In this document: piece by piece, positions 30,101 to 63,776 of the stretch | Layout: each line of letters starts with the position of its first letter | Numbering within the stretch: position 1 is the first letter of the stretch | NCBI RefSeq assembly: GCF_016808095.1 | Contig: NC_068978.1 | Span: 29,895,306 to 29,959,305 of the forward strand | DNA length: 64,000 nt | Direction: 5' to 3' | Source: Vigna angularis | Lineage: Eukaryota; Streptophyta; Magnoliopsida; Fabales; Fabaceae | Translations under genes and position numbers: made by a program | The notes under the pieces: generated by a model | What the model saw: only the letters and a program-made list of their open reading frames with translations | Told to the model about the DNA's origin: nothing | Databases searched by the model: none

Positions 30101-31028
30101 GGATGGTTGTAGTTCTGCTCCTAGCATACAGCAGAACATGTTGACGTTTTGAACAAAAACTTATGAAACAAATGTTTTGTGTTTTCTCTCCAGTTGAAGT
30201 TTTACTTCACATAACAAATATCTGTAATAAAGAATTGTACGCATTGATCATGGAGGTAAAACTCTAATTTTGACTAGGGAACGACACAAACAACATCAAA
30301 GAAATAGTATATATGCTTTCTCTTCTTATTTTTGGATTGTTTTACTTCTACTCCTATGATACAACAGAACATGTTCAAGTTTCGGACAAAACTTTACGAT
30401 TCTTTACAGCTGTTGTTTGGCTATTCTCTGATTGGAGTTTCACTTAACCTAGTAAAGGTTCGTATTGAAAGATCACAGGGATTAATTATCAAGACGAAAC
30501 TCTAAGCTAAACTCCAGAACAACATAAACAGCACCAAAAACACGTATGTTTTTTATACTTATTCTTGGATCCTTCACCTTTTACTTGCATACAAAGAACA
30601 TGTTGACGTATTGGAAAAAAACTTCGATGTATTATTTCCTTCTAAGTGTGTTATTTGAGTTATTCTTCGAATCAAATTTTAATTCGCGCAATATAAAGGT
30701 TTGTATTCAAGGTTTCTACAAATTTGATTAGCGAGGTGAAACTCTAATTTGACTGGAGAACAACACAAACAAACAGAACCTAATAAATTCTACGTGAGTT
30801 CATTTTCTCCTTTTGTTTTTAGATGATTTCTACTTCTACGAACAGAGCATGTTCATGTTTAGTGATGGTGAAGGTGATGACCTGACCGCCGACGACGGCG
30901 ACAGAAGGAAGAGCTTCCCATAGAGAAGAGAAGGCGTTGTTATCGGCGTCGCCGCCATAGTCGCCGAGCACGGTGCAGGCCTGCTGGATTCTGTTCACCA
31001 AACCGATCAAACTCTCCATGCTCGTCAT
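24113..31028 (-). CDS. DRP1E: Dynamin-related GTPase, DRP1 class (DRP1E-like), 15 exons
   Basis: Exons on the minus strand: 31028-30882, 29920-29857, 29620-29513, 28979-28878, 27393-27343, 27250-27189, 26909-26819, 26727-26663, 26526-26332, 26254-26135, 26040-25970, 25378-25153, 25060-25010, 24822-24445 and 24241-24113 (stop). All junctions keep phase, giving about 619 aa, normal for plant DRP1. The GTPase domain shows the P-loop GGQSSGKS (split between exons 1 and 2), the G2 threonine in GIVTRRP, G3 DLPG, G4 TKLD and G5 NRSQ. Middle and GED regions follow; there is no PH or proline-rich domain, as in the DRP1 class. DRP1 proteins polymerise on membranes in clathrin endocytosis and cell-plate formation. 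The start [13 protein letters not shown] and the C-terminal end [12 protein letters not shown] favour DRP1E over DRP1C/A. The introns contain no retroelement bodies; the exon 4-5 intron holds the segment copied at 14.35 kb. Confidence 0.93.
27640..28080. repeat. Unclassified inserted sequence in DRP1 intron
   Basis: Within the intron between exons 4 and 5 lies a patch with inverted short motifs (CCTGACCCAGCAC near 27680 and CTGGGTCAGG near 27770). It differs in composition from the surrounding intron. It may be a small DNA-transposon relic, but no full terminal repeats could be delimited. Confidence 0.25.
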
Positions 31029-31077
31029 CTCGTGAGGGAGAAGATGATGATGAAGGTGTAGAGGAAGCACAGAGGAT

Positions 31078-31145
31078 TCAGAAACCCTAGACTTTTGCAG
31101 AGAGTGGAAGAAGAAATTCTAGAGAGAGAGAGAGAGAGGAGAGAG
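31078..31145 (-). promoter_or_regulatory. DRP1 5' leader with GAGA tract and telo-box-like motif
   Basis: Directly upstream of the DRP1 start are AAACCCTAG at 31081-31089 and an (AG)n run at 31121-31138. On the transcribed strand this is a (CT)n leader, common in plant 5' UTRs. No clear TATA box is seen farther upstream; an AT-rich stretch lies at about 31260-31295. Confidence 0.4.
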
Positions 31146-33520
31146 ACTTAAAGGACAAGTTAGTTACAGACAGAGAACAGCGAAAGAAGGTGAAGGAGGG
31201 AAAAGCAATGAAATTATGTGGAAGGAGTCCACCGTTACAGGTTCTCTCTTACAAGTTTGAATTATTATTTATTTATTTTATTATTATTATTTTTTTCAAG
31301 CCGCATAGTGAAAAGATGCTTATTTACAGTAAATGAATTACAATATATTATTATCATCTATTAATACTTTTATTTTCATCTATTAATATTAAGAAAGTTA
31401 CATAGTGTAATTTTTTTAACATTTTAAGAATGAAATTAATTCATAGTAAAATGTTCTTTTAAATTTTGTTGTAAATGATGATTTTATTTCAAACACTTTT
31501 AGTATATAAATGGCACTTCGTTAAAATTGTTGAAATATATTTCCTAAATGATAATTAGTCAAGTATATAGAATCAAATTTTTAAAAGTATATTTTTTAAA
31601 AACATTTCAGAAATATATTTTTTAAACAGTCTCATAACATGTATTTTTTTAAAATTTTTAAAAACTAAGAAAGATTTTATTTTGAAAAAATTGATTGAAC
31701 GATCTATTAAATGACGATAAATAATAGATAGATCATCAACTATCCATAAATAAGTGAAATATATCTTACAGGGATAAAAATAAAATTTAGTCGTTTTATA
31801 ATCTGAGGTAAAATGTAAGGAATTTTATTTCATAGAGATAAAAACTAAAAAAAAATTTCTATAGGTACTAAGAACATATTTAAATTTAAATTATTACAAT
31901 AACTATGTATATATAGGAGAGTTCAAATGACACAAGTGTAAATCACATCAAACGACCATACTTTCGATAATATTTAACTAGATACTTTATTCTCAAAATG
32001 TGCTATTAAATCAATACAAAATTAGAAACAAACTTAATTTTATTCGATAGTTCATCAAAATTAACATAGTATATATAACTCATAAAATATAGACAAATAT
32101 GAAATGTTTGATTTGTCAGTGTTAATAATTTGTTCTAAATTTTAATATACATGTGCTTATAGTTAACAATCTGATCGTCAAAAATTAAGTTTTGAAAAAT
32201 ATTAAAAGATATATGATTTTATTCTTATGGACTGAATTTTATAATATAACGAATACTGATTATTGTCAGTTTTTAGAAAATTCATTATCAATCAGAAATT
32301 ATCAGATTATAAGTCATCATTGACTATAAAATAATTATTAAAAATAATAAAATTATTATGATTATATGAAAGTAGGAAAAGAATTTACATATGTGGAGCC
32401 AAATTTTGACAAATGTTCTGGAAAGCTTGAAAGTGTTTTTCTTTTCTTTCGCTATTACTTTTGTCGGTTAGGGATTGTTTTTTGTTTTGCTTTAAGAGAA
32501 AGTGGGAGCGACAATTGTTTGAACGTCGAAAATTCAAAGTTAATAGTCATTTGGTGATGTAATATTGTTCCTGTGTGATGGCTCTTTCAAGAACAAACGA
32601 GGCGGCGTCAATATTCAACCACTTTCCAGGTTTCTTCATTGGGTGAATGCGTGTTTAGTTTATAGATTCTTTTTTAATCATTTAAAAATACATTTTTATT
32701 ATTATTACATTATCTAATATTAATATACAGGAATAGATTCTTGGAATATTATACTTGAGTTACTGTATATTTAGTTTTTTTAAAACATTTTAAATTATTT
32801 ACGTGTAAAAATTTACTCATAATAATAATTATAAACACTAACATTTATCAATTACAAAATAACACGATGTTAAAATGTTATAAAAAAATATTATTAAAGT
32901 ATCATTATCTTTTAATTTTACTATGTTAAAATCATGAGATTGTCCCACATAAAAAATATTTTGATACTTAAACATGGAATCATAAATATTTATATTTCCT
33001 TTTTTTTCTTATGTATATAACTTGATCTTTCTATATTTCATATAGTATTGGAAAGATCCTAAATTATTTGAAATTAGGATTCTTTTCTGGGGATAAATCT
33101 TCCTCTTTTTTCAAGACTAACTAGGTCTATGTTTGTTAATATAAATTGTTTGGTATATGTGTATTTTAGTATTGTTGTCGTTTTACTCTGGTTTGAATAT
33201 AAAAATTCATAGTTTTTAAGATATTCACCAGAATTTGAATTGATCTTATGTTAAATTATTTTATTTTTTTGAATATTTGTTTTAATAAGATAGTTCAAAT
33301 TTACTGAATTTTAGTTTTCTGATAAAATATTTCAATTATTATTAAATGTAGACAATTATTAAAATACTAAGTAGTTATTAATATTTCAAAACTATCAATA
33401 TTGACTATATGTTTTAGTCGATTTTTATTGATAATATTTTTCAATCAAAATTTGTAACATTCAAAAAATACAGCATAAAACCATATTTAGAATATCCACA
33501 TATTAACAATATTACAGTTC
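31146..33520. other. Intergenic region between DRP1 and the large repeat
   Basis: AT-rich DNA, with one less AT-rich patch at 32366-32640. A 63-codon + strand open frame in that patch (32366-32557) has no recognisable motif. I find no exon, RNA gene or repeat boundary here that I can support. Confidence 0.55.
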
Positions 33521-33525
33521 AGTTC

Positions 33526-36042
33526 TGAGGTTAAGAATTACACTTCTTGCCGAACGACCATACCAAAATACTATAGAGTTTAAACTATTACAATAAACAG
33601 CCTAGATCGAACGGTTTCCAAAATCACCAATAATGAACGGTTCTACAGAACATAAGTAGCAATAATAACCGAACGTTCCTAAGGTTTGGCCTTCACTTTC
33701 ACTTCTACAAGAGCTTCTTCCAGCAACTTTTCTCCTTCTGCTCACATCCACGTGGATGATCATTGCAACAAAAAATGACAACGAAAAGGACACACAGACA
33801 AGACAGGAAAATAGGGTAAGCTTATGTAATTTAATTAATCCAGTAAAACCTATACTTTACATAACTTTGAACATAATTCCATATACCATCATGTAACATC
33901 CAATCATGCATTTCCAATCAAAATCATACGTCAAAGCATGCAATGACCGACCACTTTACTCTGACTGTCTGGACTGTATGAATTATGTGTAGCTACAACG
34001 TTTTTACATCCGGGTGATGTAGTAACTGGGATACCCTCAACAACTGTCACCCGAGATTAATCTGTTCCGCCCAAGTTAACCTTATGGACTAGGACCTCCT
34101 ACCATTCCCACACATGACTTACTCCTCTCTACGTGAGAATGAGTAATCACGGAATATCAGGATAAACGCCAGCTAAGCTTTGCCCACATTCATACTTTAC
34201 CATTCAATAACCACTTTCTGAGATATTCCTCCCTGGAATACTCTTTCATTTCCATTATATTCCATTCATATTCAATAATACAATCATACCGAACCAATCC
34301 AAACAGATCCCATCTGAAATCAAAACTGAACCATAACATTCCCCCAAAGATAAGACCGAACGTTTTGATTACATTCTAGACTAACACAGCTGGACATATA
34401 GTGGAAGACCAAGCGATCTTCCACTTATACACCGAACAAGACTGAACGGTCCATCCTAGATAAGATTGAAGGAGTGGTCGTACACTATTAACTTCGTACA
34501 AATACGATATTGAGCACTAGTATAAGAACGAGCGCTCATAAGAGACCACACAACTCAATAATACCAATCGCTAACACTATTATAAATATTAGTATAAAAC
34601 CGAGTACTATATCGAACGAGCGCTGGTCTAAGACCAAGCACTTACCAAGAACGAGCGTTAGTACAAGACTAAGCACTACCGATACCGAGCGCTAGTACAG
34701 AACAAGCAATACCAAGACAGTACATGATCGAGCGCTACCACTAGCATAATGGCTAGTTCAAGACCGAGCGCTATCACTAGCCTAACGGCTAGTACAAGAC
34801 CGAGCGCTATCACTAGCCTAACGGCTAGTACAAGACCGAACGCTAGCACTATCATAAATAATAGTATAAAACTAAGAACTATATTGAACGAGCGCTGGTC
34901 CAAGACCAAGCACTTATCAAGAACGAGCGCTACTGAGACCGAACGCTTGGTCCAAGACCGAGCACTACTAAACTTAAATAAAAATGAAGGAATATATATA
35001 CAATTACGCCACACTTATTTTCAATGAAAAATAACGATAACATCTACGACTTTACGTATTATAGAATACATTAACTAAACTGTTTATGAAACATAAAGAA
35101 GAACTATACTTAGACCGAACGCTTACTTACAAGCACACAATTGGTAATGATAGATTATTGAGACGAGACTGAGCGCTTGGTTTAAGACCGAGCACCACTT
35201 AGACCGAACGCTCAGTTACGTATATCTAATAATATAAAACCGATCATCATTAACTAAATTCTCTACAGAAGAAGAATTTAGTTTAGACGGACGCTCAAAG
35301 GAAAATCGAATGATCAATACTGACTCTCAGTTACAATTTACATAATTTTGCAAAGTATTACATAATGACTCTCAGACAATATCCCTACCCATTTCATGCC
35401 TTTCATTAATCATCAATACTTTTAAACAACATACAATATTTCATCATCAACCAAATCATCAAACACAATATCATTCCAGTTTCTCATCTTTTAGATTCAT
35501 ATACTCATACAACCAACAATGCAGTAACAACCATACTTCATATTCATTCAGCAATCAATCAACATGCAACCATTCAAAACAAGAATCTTAATCAAATTAT
35601 ATAAGCTTTCCTTACCTCTAAGGTAGCCAAACGCTCAATGATGCAAGATATAGCTCACCACTATCAGAAATCTTAGAGTTCTAAGGTCACGCTTTATGAA
35701 ACGGCTTAAAACCACAACTTGATCGGTTTAAATGAAAGCCCTTGACGCCATGAGAGTTCAAACGATGCCTGAGTGGTGATCGGAAGAAGAAAAGATGAGA
35801 ATTTCTTAGAGAGAATGTGAAAGAGATCTAGAGAGAAGGAGGAGAAAAGTCAGGTTCAGAAGGTTGAAGAAGACGAGTGCATGCAAAAAAGTGGCACGAA
35901 ATTTGAAAGTTTGATTTTTACTTCTACCGTCAAAACCGATTGTCCAATCTGTATCACACACCTATCTTTCACTTTCTGAATTTCAGACACCCTTTAACTT
36001 ACACATGTACTCCACTAAGTTGGAGTTTTTATGGGTCTGACA
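33526..36042 (-). repeat. Putative large LTR rich in AGCGCT-centred repeats
   Basis: A 2.5-kb block with distinctly higher GC than its flanks. On the minus strand it begins TGTCAGACCCATAAAAACTCC (36042 leftward), like an LTR start, and it has an AGAGAGAA-rich zone at about 35800-35850. From 34520 to 35300 it holds roughly 16 variants of ACCGAGCGCT / GAACGAGCGCT. No gag-pol, primer site or second LTR is present, so a solo LTR or non-autonomous Gypsy remnant is the best guess. The left boundary is uncertain. Confidence 0.45.
34751..34840 (+). repeat. 36-bp tandem repeat, about 2.5 copies
   Basis: Unit 1 at 34751-34786, unit 2 at 34787-34822 and a partial third from 34823. The unit starts GGCTAGTACAAGACCGAGCG and ends CACTAGCCTAAC. 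Units 1 and 2 differ by one base. The long open frames seen through here on both strands (34676-35014 and 34749-35027) are products of the repeat, not genes. Confidence 0.9.
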
Positions 36043-36049
36043 AAATTCA

Positions 36050-37310
36050 TTAATATTTTATTAATTGATATTAAAAAATATTTTTTCTTGATTAATTATA
36101 GTGAGATTGACCATAATTATTTAGGTTACCATTGAACAAAAATATTTTTATAATGTCATTAGTTACAGTTATTTTTGTTGACCTTTTGGTTGATGTTGAG
36201 TGAAAAAATTTCCTAGTTAACATTGACAAAAAATAATCCAGTTAATTTAAAGTTTTCTTAGTTAACATTAAAAAAAAAAATCTAACAAACTATTAAAAAA
36301 GAATAATGTTATTGTCTTTAATAAGAAAATTAATCATTGCAAAAAATATAATAATATAAATAAAAAATAATCTCGTATTCACATCAATAAGAAAAAAAAA
36401 ACTTACTCAAGGCAAAAAGTAATTATCCTAAATTTGACTAAGAAAATTATAATTATAGTTGATCCAGAAATAATTTTGACTTACATTGACTAGAAAATAA
36501 ATCTAATTGATGTTGGTTGAAAAAATAAAACTTGACTAACATAATTGAAATTACCTCGTCGACATAAACTAAAAACAATAACATTAGTAAATAAACACCA
36601 TCAATATTCATAAAGGAAACTCAAATTATTGCCTGAGAAATAACTCTAGTCTAACATCATTAATGAAATAACCGTGATGATGTTGATTGAAAAAAAACAC
36701 AGTAAACTTTAATAATGTTGACAATATAAAAACTTAAACCTTGTCCAAGTCTATAATAATTCAGGTCAAGTCGATGACATCGTAATTAAAATGAGTTAAG
36801 GAAAAAAAAATAATAATATGAATTTAGGAATATAAATAATTTTAAGTTTTTACTTTTCTTCGTGAAATATGAAATTGTATAATCTTAAGTAATGTGTTTG
36901 AAACAAAAATGAAAAGAGTGTAGGAGAGAGGAACGAGACTGGAAGTGATATATAGAGAAGAAGATGAAAGAATAAAGATAAAAATAGACATGTCATTTGT
37001 ACTTCATAGAAGGTTGAAATGTATGGAGATTTCGTTGCACACTTGTTGCTGTCACCGTGAGATTTGTTTCATCGTGTACACTGATTTTCTTTAAATCATC
37101 GTTTTCAATGCCGTTGGAGCTGTTAGTTAAAGTGTGACCAAATAGTTATATGTTCACTTTCTAAACTCTCAACACAAATCTAAAGGAGCAAAAGTAAATT
37201 AATTAATTTTAAATAAAATTAGGATAAAACTGGAACATTTAAATATAGTCAAATAACAAGATATTAAATAAAGAAAAACTTAAGTCTTTAATAAATATGA
37301 CATAACTATT
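36050..37310. other. AT-rich repeat-like intergenic region
   Basis: Contains many diverged copies of short motifs such as GTTGATTGAAAAAA and TTAACATTGACAAAAAATA between about 36080 and 36720, suggesting an old dispersed or tandem repeat. No coding signal. Region 36900-37200 shows nothing recognisable. Confidence 0.4.
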
Positions 37311-37313
37311 CGT

Positions 37314-37314
<1 letters not shown>

Positions 37315-37382
<68 letters not shown>
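37315..37382. repeat. (AT)n microsatellite upstream of the malic enzyme gene
   Basis: About 33 uninterrupted TA units, roughly 480 bases upstream of the malic enzyme start codon. Expected to be highly polymorphic. Confidence 0.95.
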
Positions 37383-37384
<2 letters not shown>

Positions 37385-37749
37385 TATAAATATAAAAGAT
37401 TCAAGATTAATAATTGATACTCCTATGTAATAGATATTTTAATATATTAAAATTAAATTTTAATTTATATTTTATTAATTTAATTTAATTGAACTTAAAA
37501 TTTAATTTATTTTATTAAGTTAAATTTTATTTATATTATATTTTGTTTTAAAAATTTATAAAATATAGTTTAAATATGGTAGATATATGTTTAAAATTTT
37601 TGAATATTTTTTCCATAGATATCTAAATAACGAGAAAAATAACATATTGAATATTTTTTTTTTTGGTTTTAGTTGCGGGTCGGATAGCAGTTACTAATCC
37701 ATCACTGATCCCCACACCCAACCTCCCTCATTCAATTACGAGAAAGCGC

Positions 37750-37802
37750 CATTGGTCGTTTTGTCAAATTTCGCAACGCTGATCCAATTCAACGCATATA
37801 AG
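37750..37802 (+). promoter_or_regulatory. Candidate core promoter of the malic enzyme gene
   Basis: ATTGG (inverse CCAAT) near 37751 and a CATATAAG TATA-like box at 37796-37803 lie 64-115 bases upstream of the start codon. The spacing fits a short 5' leader. The assignment is by motif only. Confidence 0.4.
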
Positions 37803-37865
37803 TGCGAGTGCGCGAGTCACTGAACTCATAGCACCATTCATCAGATCTCGTTCTTGCAGAGCCAA

Positions 37866-59317
<21,452 letters not shown>

Positions 59318-59403
59318 GTATACAATCTGAAGCTTTGATTTCATTATTCATTGCATGCTTATTTCATTAAGATTGTTGAATTAATATGGCATCTATCAAT
59401 ACT

Positions 59404-62400
59404 TGAACTATATAAAAAAATAAAGAATTACTTTATTGATAACAATAGTACCAATTACATTCCCATCATCCATATTTATAATAATGAAATCCTTTAATAT
59501 AAGAGGATAAAAATATGTTGAAATGAGTACGAAGATTTTGAAGACATCGAGAATACTTTTATCCTAATAATTTACAACACTATTCCATTAGTTCGTAAAT
59601 GAATATTAAGTATTTTGAACATGCCTAAAAGATCCTAGAATGTGCCTTGAGGAAGTTCCTTAGTGAAAATCTTCACCATCTGAAAACCTATAGGATCATG
59701 GGTTGTAACTACCAGGCCCTGTCAGGATTATCTTTGATAAAATAGTTGTCAATTTCAATGGTTGGTCTTATCATGTTAGACTGAATCATAGGCAATGTTT
59801 GTGGTCGTTGTTATAGTATAGTTGAGGTCATCAAGTATGATCTTCATCCATAGTCCTTCATACAAACCTTGAGCAAGGACCCAAAATTCAGTTTCTGCAC
59901 TATAACAAGACTATCTTCTTTTTTTTCTGTTCTCCAGATCACCAACTTTCTCCAAGGAACGTACAGTACCTAGAGCTATATTGTTTATAAGTACGTAACT
60001 TGCATAGGATACGCCAACATAAATCTTCAAGGACAAAGTGTCTTTTTTTCTTAAGAGTTACCTCTTTCATGGGCTTGTCTTCAAGTATTGAAAATTTGTG
60101 TCAACTGCTTTCATTTGTCTTTTCCTGGAATCATGCACAGATTGACTTAGCACACTAATCACATAAGCAATGTTTGGTTTCATACATGATAAATAAATAA
60201 GTTTTGCTACCAATTTTTTATATTGGGTTTTTTCTTCAATAGAGCTCTCTCTTCACTTTCAATTTAATTCTTTTGTCCAAAAGGAACTTGTGAGGCTCCA
60301 CATCCCAACTTTTACTTGTGTCTTTAAGGACATCAAATACATATCTTCTTTGGGATATGAAAATCATTTTCTGAATAAGCAACCTCTATTCTAATGAAAT
60401 ACTTTAGTTCTGCTAGGTCTTTCATTTCAAATTGGGTAGCCATTTTTTCTTTGAGAGCCAATTTGTCTATTTCATCATCTCCTCTAATAATCAAGTCATC
60501 TGCATAGACCAATAGTGGTGTAAGTTTACCTGTAAGAGAGTGCTTTATGAATAAAATATGATCTCCTTCCTTTGGTTACATCCCAAGGAAACCATTGCTT
60601 TTGTAAATCTCCCAAACCATATTCTTGGAGATTGTTTAAGACCATATAAGGCCCTTTTTAAGAGGTATACCTTATTCCTTCCAATGTGAGTTTCCATTTT
60701 GGGTGTAATTTCAATATACATTTCTTCTTCTAAAGCTCCATGAAGAAAGACATTCTTCACATGCAACTGATGTAGGTCCCACCCAAAATGAGCTTCTAAA
60801 GTAGGAATAACTCAATCTGTATTCATCTTTGCAACGACCATTTTGCAACCAATCTAGCTTCATACTTGTCTACTAACCCATTTGCCTTATGTTTCACAAT
60901 AAATATCCATCTACACCTTATTGCCATTAGGCTCTTCACCAGTCAACAATCCCTTATGTTTAGTTTCTTACTAGTGCATCCATTTCCTCTTTCATGGCTT
61001 AAGTCCAATGTTCACTTCTCATGGCTTCTTGGATTGAGGTAGGAATTTTCGTGGCAACAATAAAGCTTCAATATATTACATTGTAAGTCCAAAAATATTA
61101 ATAAATAGGATATTTAACGTGCAATCTTTTTTCCTTTTTGACCACGATGGGTAAATTCTCAAGAACACTTATCTCCTCATTGTTACCTTCAAGGCTCCTC
61201 ACCTCAAAGTCAAAAAACTCTTCTTTCTCTAGCATCAAAGTGGGTTGTCTTTATGTTTTTTTTCCAAAGTATTTGTCTTCTTGTTCCTCATTGTGGATTA
61301 CTTTAATCCCATTTATAGTGGCTTCCTATCACTTGGATCTTGAGTATTCTGCAGATAGATATGGTAATGATAGGCAGAAGAACTTCTCTGCTTTGAGTAT
61401 TTTCTCACCCTAAAGCATTAGGCTAACAAAAAGAAAATTTCTATTTCATGAAAGTAAACATCCATGGTAATAAAGACAAGATCTCTTAAGATGATAGCAT
61501 TTGTACCATTTTCTATTAAAAGTGTTGTAATTTGAGATAATATCTTTAGAATCTTCCTAATTAGAGGAAATAGATATATAATCTTTATTTTATTTTACTT
61601 TCCTAGTTTCTCTATTTTCCTTTATTTTACTTTCCTAGTTTCCCTATTTCCTTTTTTAGGAGAATTAGATTATTACAAATAGAAAGTATCAGAATGTATT
61701 TTTTATGATTGAGAATAATAAATCAGTCTTATTTTCCACAAAAAGAATAACTAATAAATACAATTTTAAATCTTTAGTATTTTAATTAATGCAATTAGGA
61801 TTATGAGAGAGAACAAAATAGAACATCCAAGGACTCGACAAGGTAGACTTGGCTTTAGAGGAGTATAGGAAACAAAAAATGGAGTCTTAGGACTAATGTC
61901 ATCAAACTTAATTCTTTTGATGTTTTCTCCAAATATATTTTAGACAAGACAGAAAAAGTTAACAAATATGTGAGAGGCTTCATATTTACTTTTCATAATA
62001 TATGTCTGCATGACACAACTACATTTGTCAATAAAAGTAATAAACCATTTTTTTTCATAAATAAATTCAAAAAACAGGTCCTCAAACATTAGAGTGAATC
62101 AAGTCAAATGGAAAATTACTCTTCTATCAAATATGAGATAAGATCCACGGTGATGATTTAACAATTGACAAATATTACATTTGAAAGACTTAACAAAGTA
62201 TTTATTGAAGAATGATTTTATAAGGTTGAATAAGTGATGTCCAAATCTTTTATGATGGAGGCATATTTGGGAAATACCCCATGTTTCTGACCTTTGTATT
62301 TTTTTTATTCTTGGATTCCAACATATACAACCTATGCTACTCCATGCTGCTCCTTAGCAATTAAAATCATATATCATGGCAAGGTCTTGAATTACACAAT

Positions 62401-63642
62401 AAAGAAAAAGTTACTAAATAGTTCAAATCCTTTCTATAGAGATAAAAACATATTGGTCAGTTATGCGACATAGAAAACATCTTTTAATACAATACATGAT
62501 TCCAAAGTTATATTCCTAGATTTGCATATGGGTACTCTCCTACCATTTGCAGTTGTAGGGAGTTATTCTCTAGTCTTTTTGACATATAAATTGAAGAAAT
62601 TAGCAAATAGAGTCATGTGATCAGTTGCGCTTGAATCAAGAATCCATTGGGCGGAGGACTTGGGGCAGTCGCTACGTAATAGACTTGAAACCGAGCGGGA
62701 ACATGGCTGGGAGTAGCTTTTAACACTGCTGGTCTACCCTGATTTACCCATTGAGAGGGACTTAAAGCCTTGGTTTCGCCACCCCTGTTTCATGAGTAGA
62801 GCTCCATTGAGAAAGACCTTGGTGATTGGCCAATTCCATCGAGATATTGTAGGTCTTTTCATGGCTTCGTTCGATAAAGCACTTAAACCTAAGCGCAAGG
62901 TAATTTAGGTAGCACCTTGAGACAAAGGGCCAAATGTATTGAATGTACTTTTATCTTTCACGGGTAGGTTATATGATGTAGGGGATTTAGTCATTGTTCT
63001 CATACGACCAGGTTCCTCTTTATAATCTTTCATATCAAGCATTGAAGAAACACAACAAAGTCGTAATAGAGATTCAACTCTTGTTGCTGTTATTCGTAAC
63101 AAAGAGAACCAACAAATTAAGATCTACCCAAACCAAACAAAAGAGATGTCGCACCCATTGGAATGTGCAAAGGAGGTCTGGACAACATTGTCTACTATGG
63201 TGGTGATTGAGCTTTCCAAGCAAGACGCATGAGCTACGCTTGTCAATCCTAGTGGTGGCATGTGGTCGTGTACAACAACCGTGTGATGATGTATACGTCA
63301 ATGTTGTGTCCGTCAGAGAGGGGTACACCTTTCTAGCCCACCACTAACCTCAACGATGAAGGCAAACAATGACAGTGGCTTTTGTTAATGAGGCAATGGA
63401 ATCAAGATTCCCAAAATTGGGTTCTCTAATACCAACTTGAGTTATGTAAGAAAATAAAAGTTTATTTTATTGATAAGAATCAAACCATTTACACTCTCAT
63501 CATCTTTATTTATAATAATCAAATCCTTTAAAATAAGGGAATAAAAATATGTTACATTAGATAGGAGGATTCTACAAATATTTTTTCATAATTACTACAT
63601 AGATATTGGGAATATTTTTCCTACTAATCTATTATTTATGCA
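59404..63642 (-). mobile_element. Near-complete Copia element with two LTRs, antisense to the host gene
   Basis: Two related LTRs flank the body: 59404-59577 and 63438-63642, sharing TTTATTGATAA, TCATC.(A/T)TATTTATAATAAT, AATCCTTTAA and AATAAAAATATGTT. PBS complement CTCTAATACCA lies at about 63424-63434, beside the right LTR, so transcription is leftward. Right-to-left order on the minus strand: gag-like (about 63100-62700); protease WILDSSATDHMT (about 62655-62610); integrase N-terminus (about 62260-62090, RRFGHHLFNL, CNICQ); RT KNVFLHGALEEEMYIE and LLKRALYGLKQSPRIWF (60766-60545). This is normal Copia order (protease, integrase, RT). Stops and frameshifts make it non-autonomous. LTR identity is moderate, so it is not very young. 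Confidence 0.85.
61523..61740. mobile_element. Nested 218-bp solo LTR with perfect 5-bp target duplication
   Basis: Begins TGTTGTAATTTGAGATAATA and ends TCTTATTTTCCACA (TG...CA), flanked by AAAAG at 61518-61522 and again at 61741-61745. It interrupts the integrase/RT spacer of the Copia element. It contains an internal direct repeat TTATTTTACTTTCCTAGTTTC (about 61589 and 61621) and GATTGAGAATAATAAATCA near its end. No internal region remains, so it arose by LTR-LTR recombination. Confidence 0.85.
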
Positions 63643-63776
63643 TCCATTTTCTATTGTCCTGTGTTTGTATAGAAAAATGAAGGAAATTTGAAAGGGGAAG
63701 TTCTATCCCCCACTCACGGAGAATCATGATATGTTTTATGCTGCCTCCATCAATCTATTGGCCAATGTTGATTGGT

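Noticed and set aside
34676..35027. Long open frames on both strands (112 and 92 codons)
   Set aside because: They are generated by tandem and dispersed AGCGCT repeats whose unit length (36) is a multiple of three. The predicted proteins are just repeated short peptides.
59399..63647. Target-site duplication for the large Copia element
   Set aside because: The bases flanking the LTRs (about ATACT on the left, TCCAT on the right) do not match, and the LTR ends are too diverged to place exactly.
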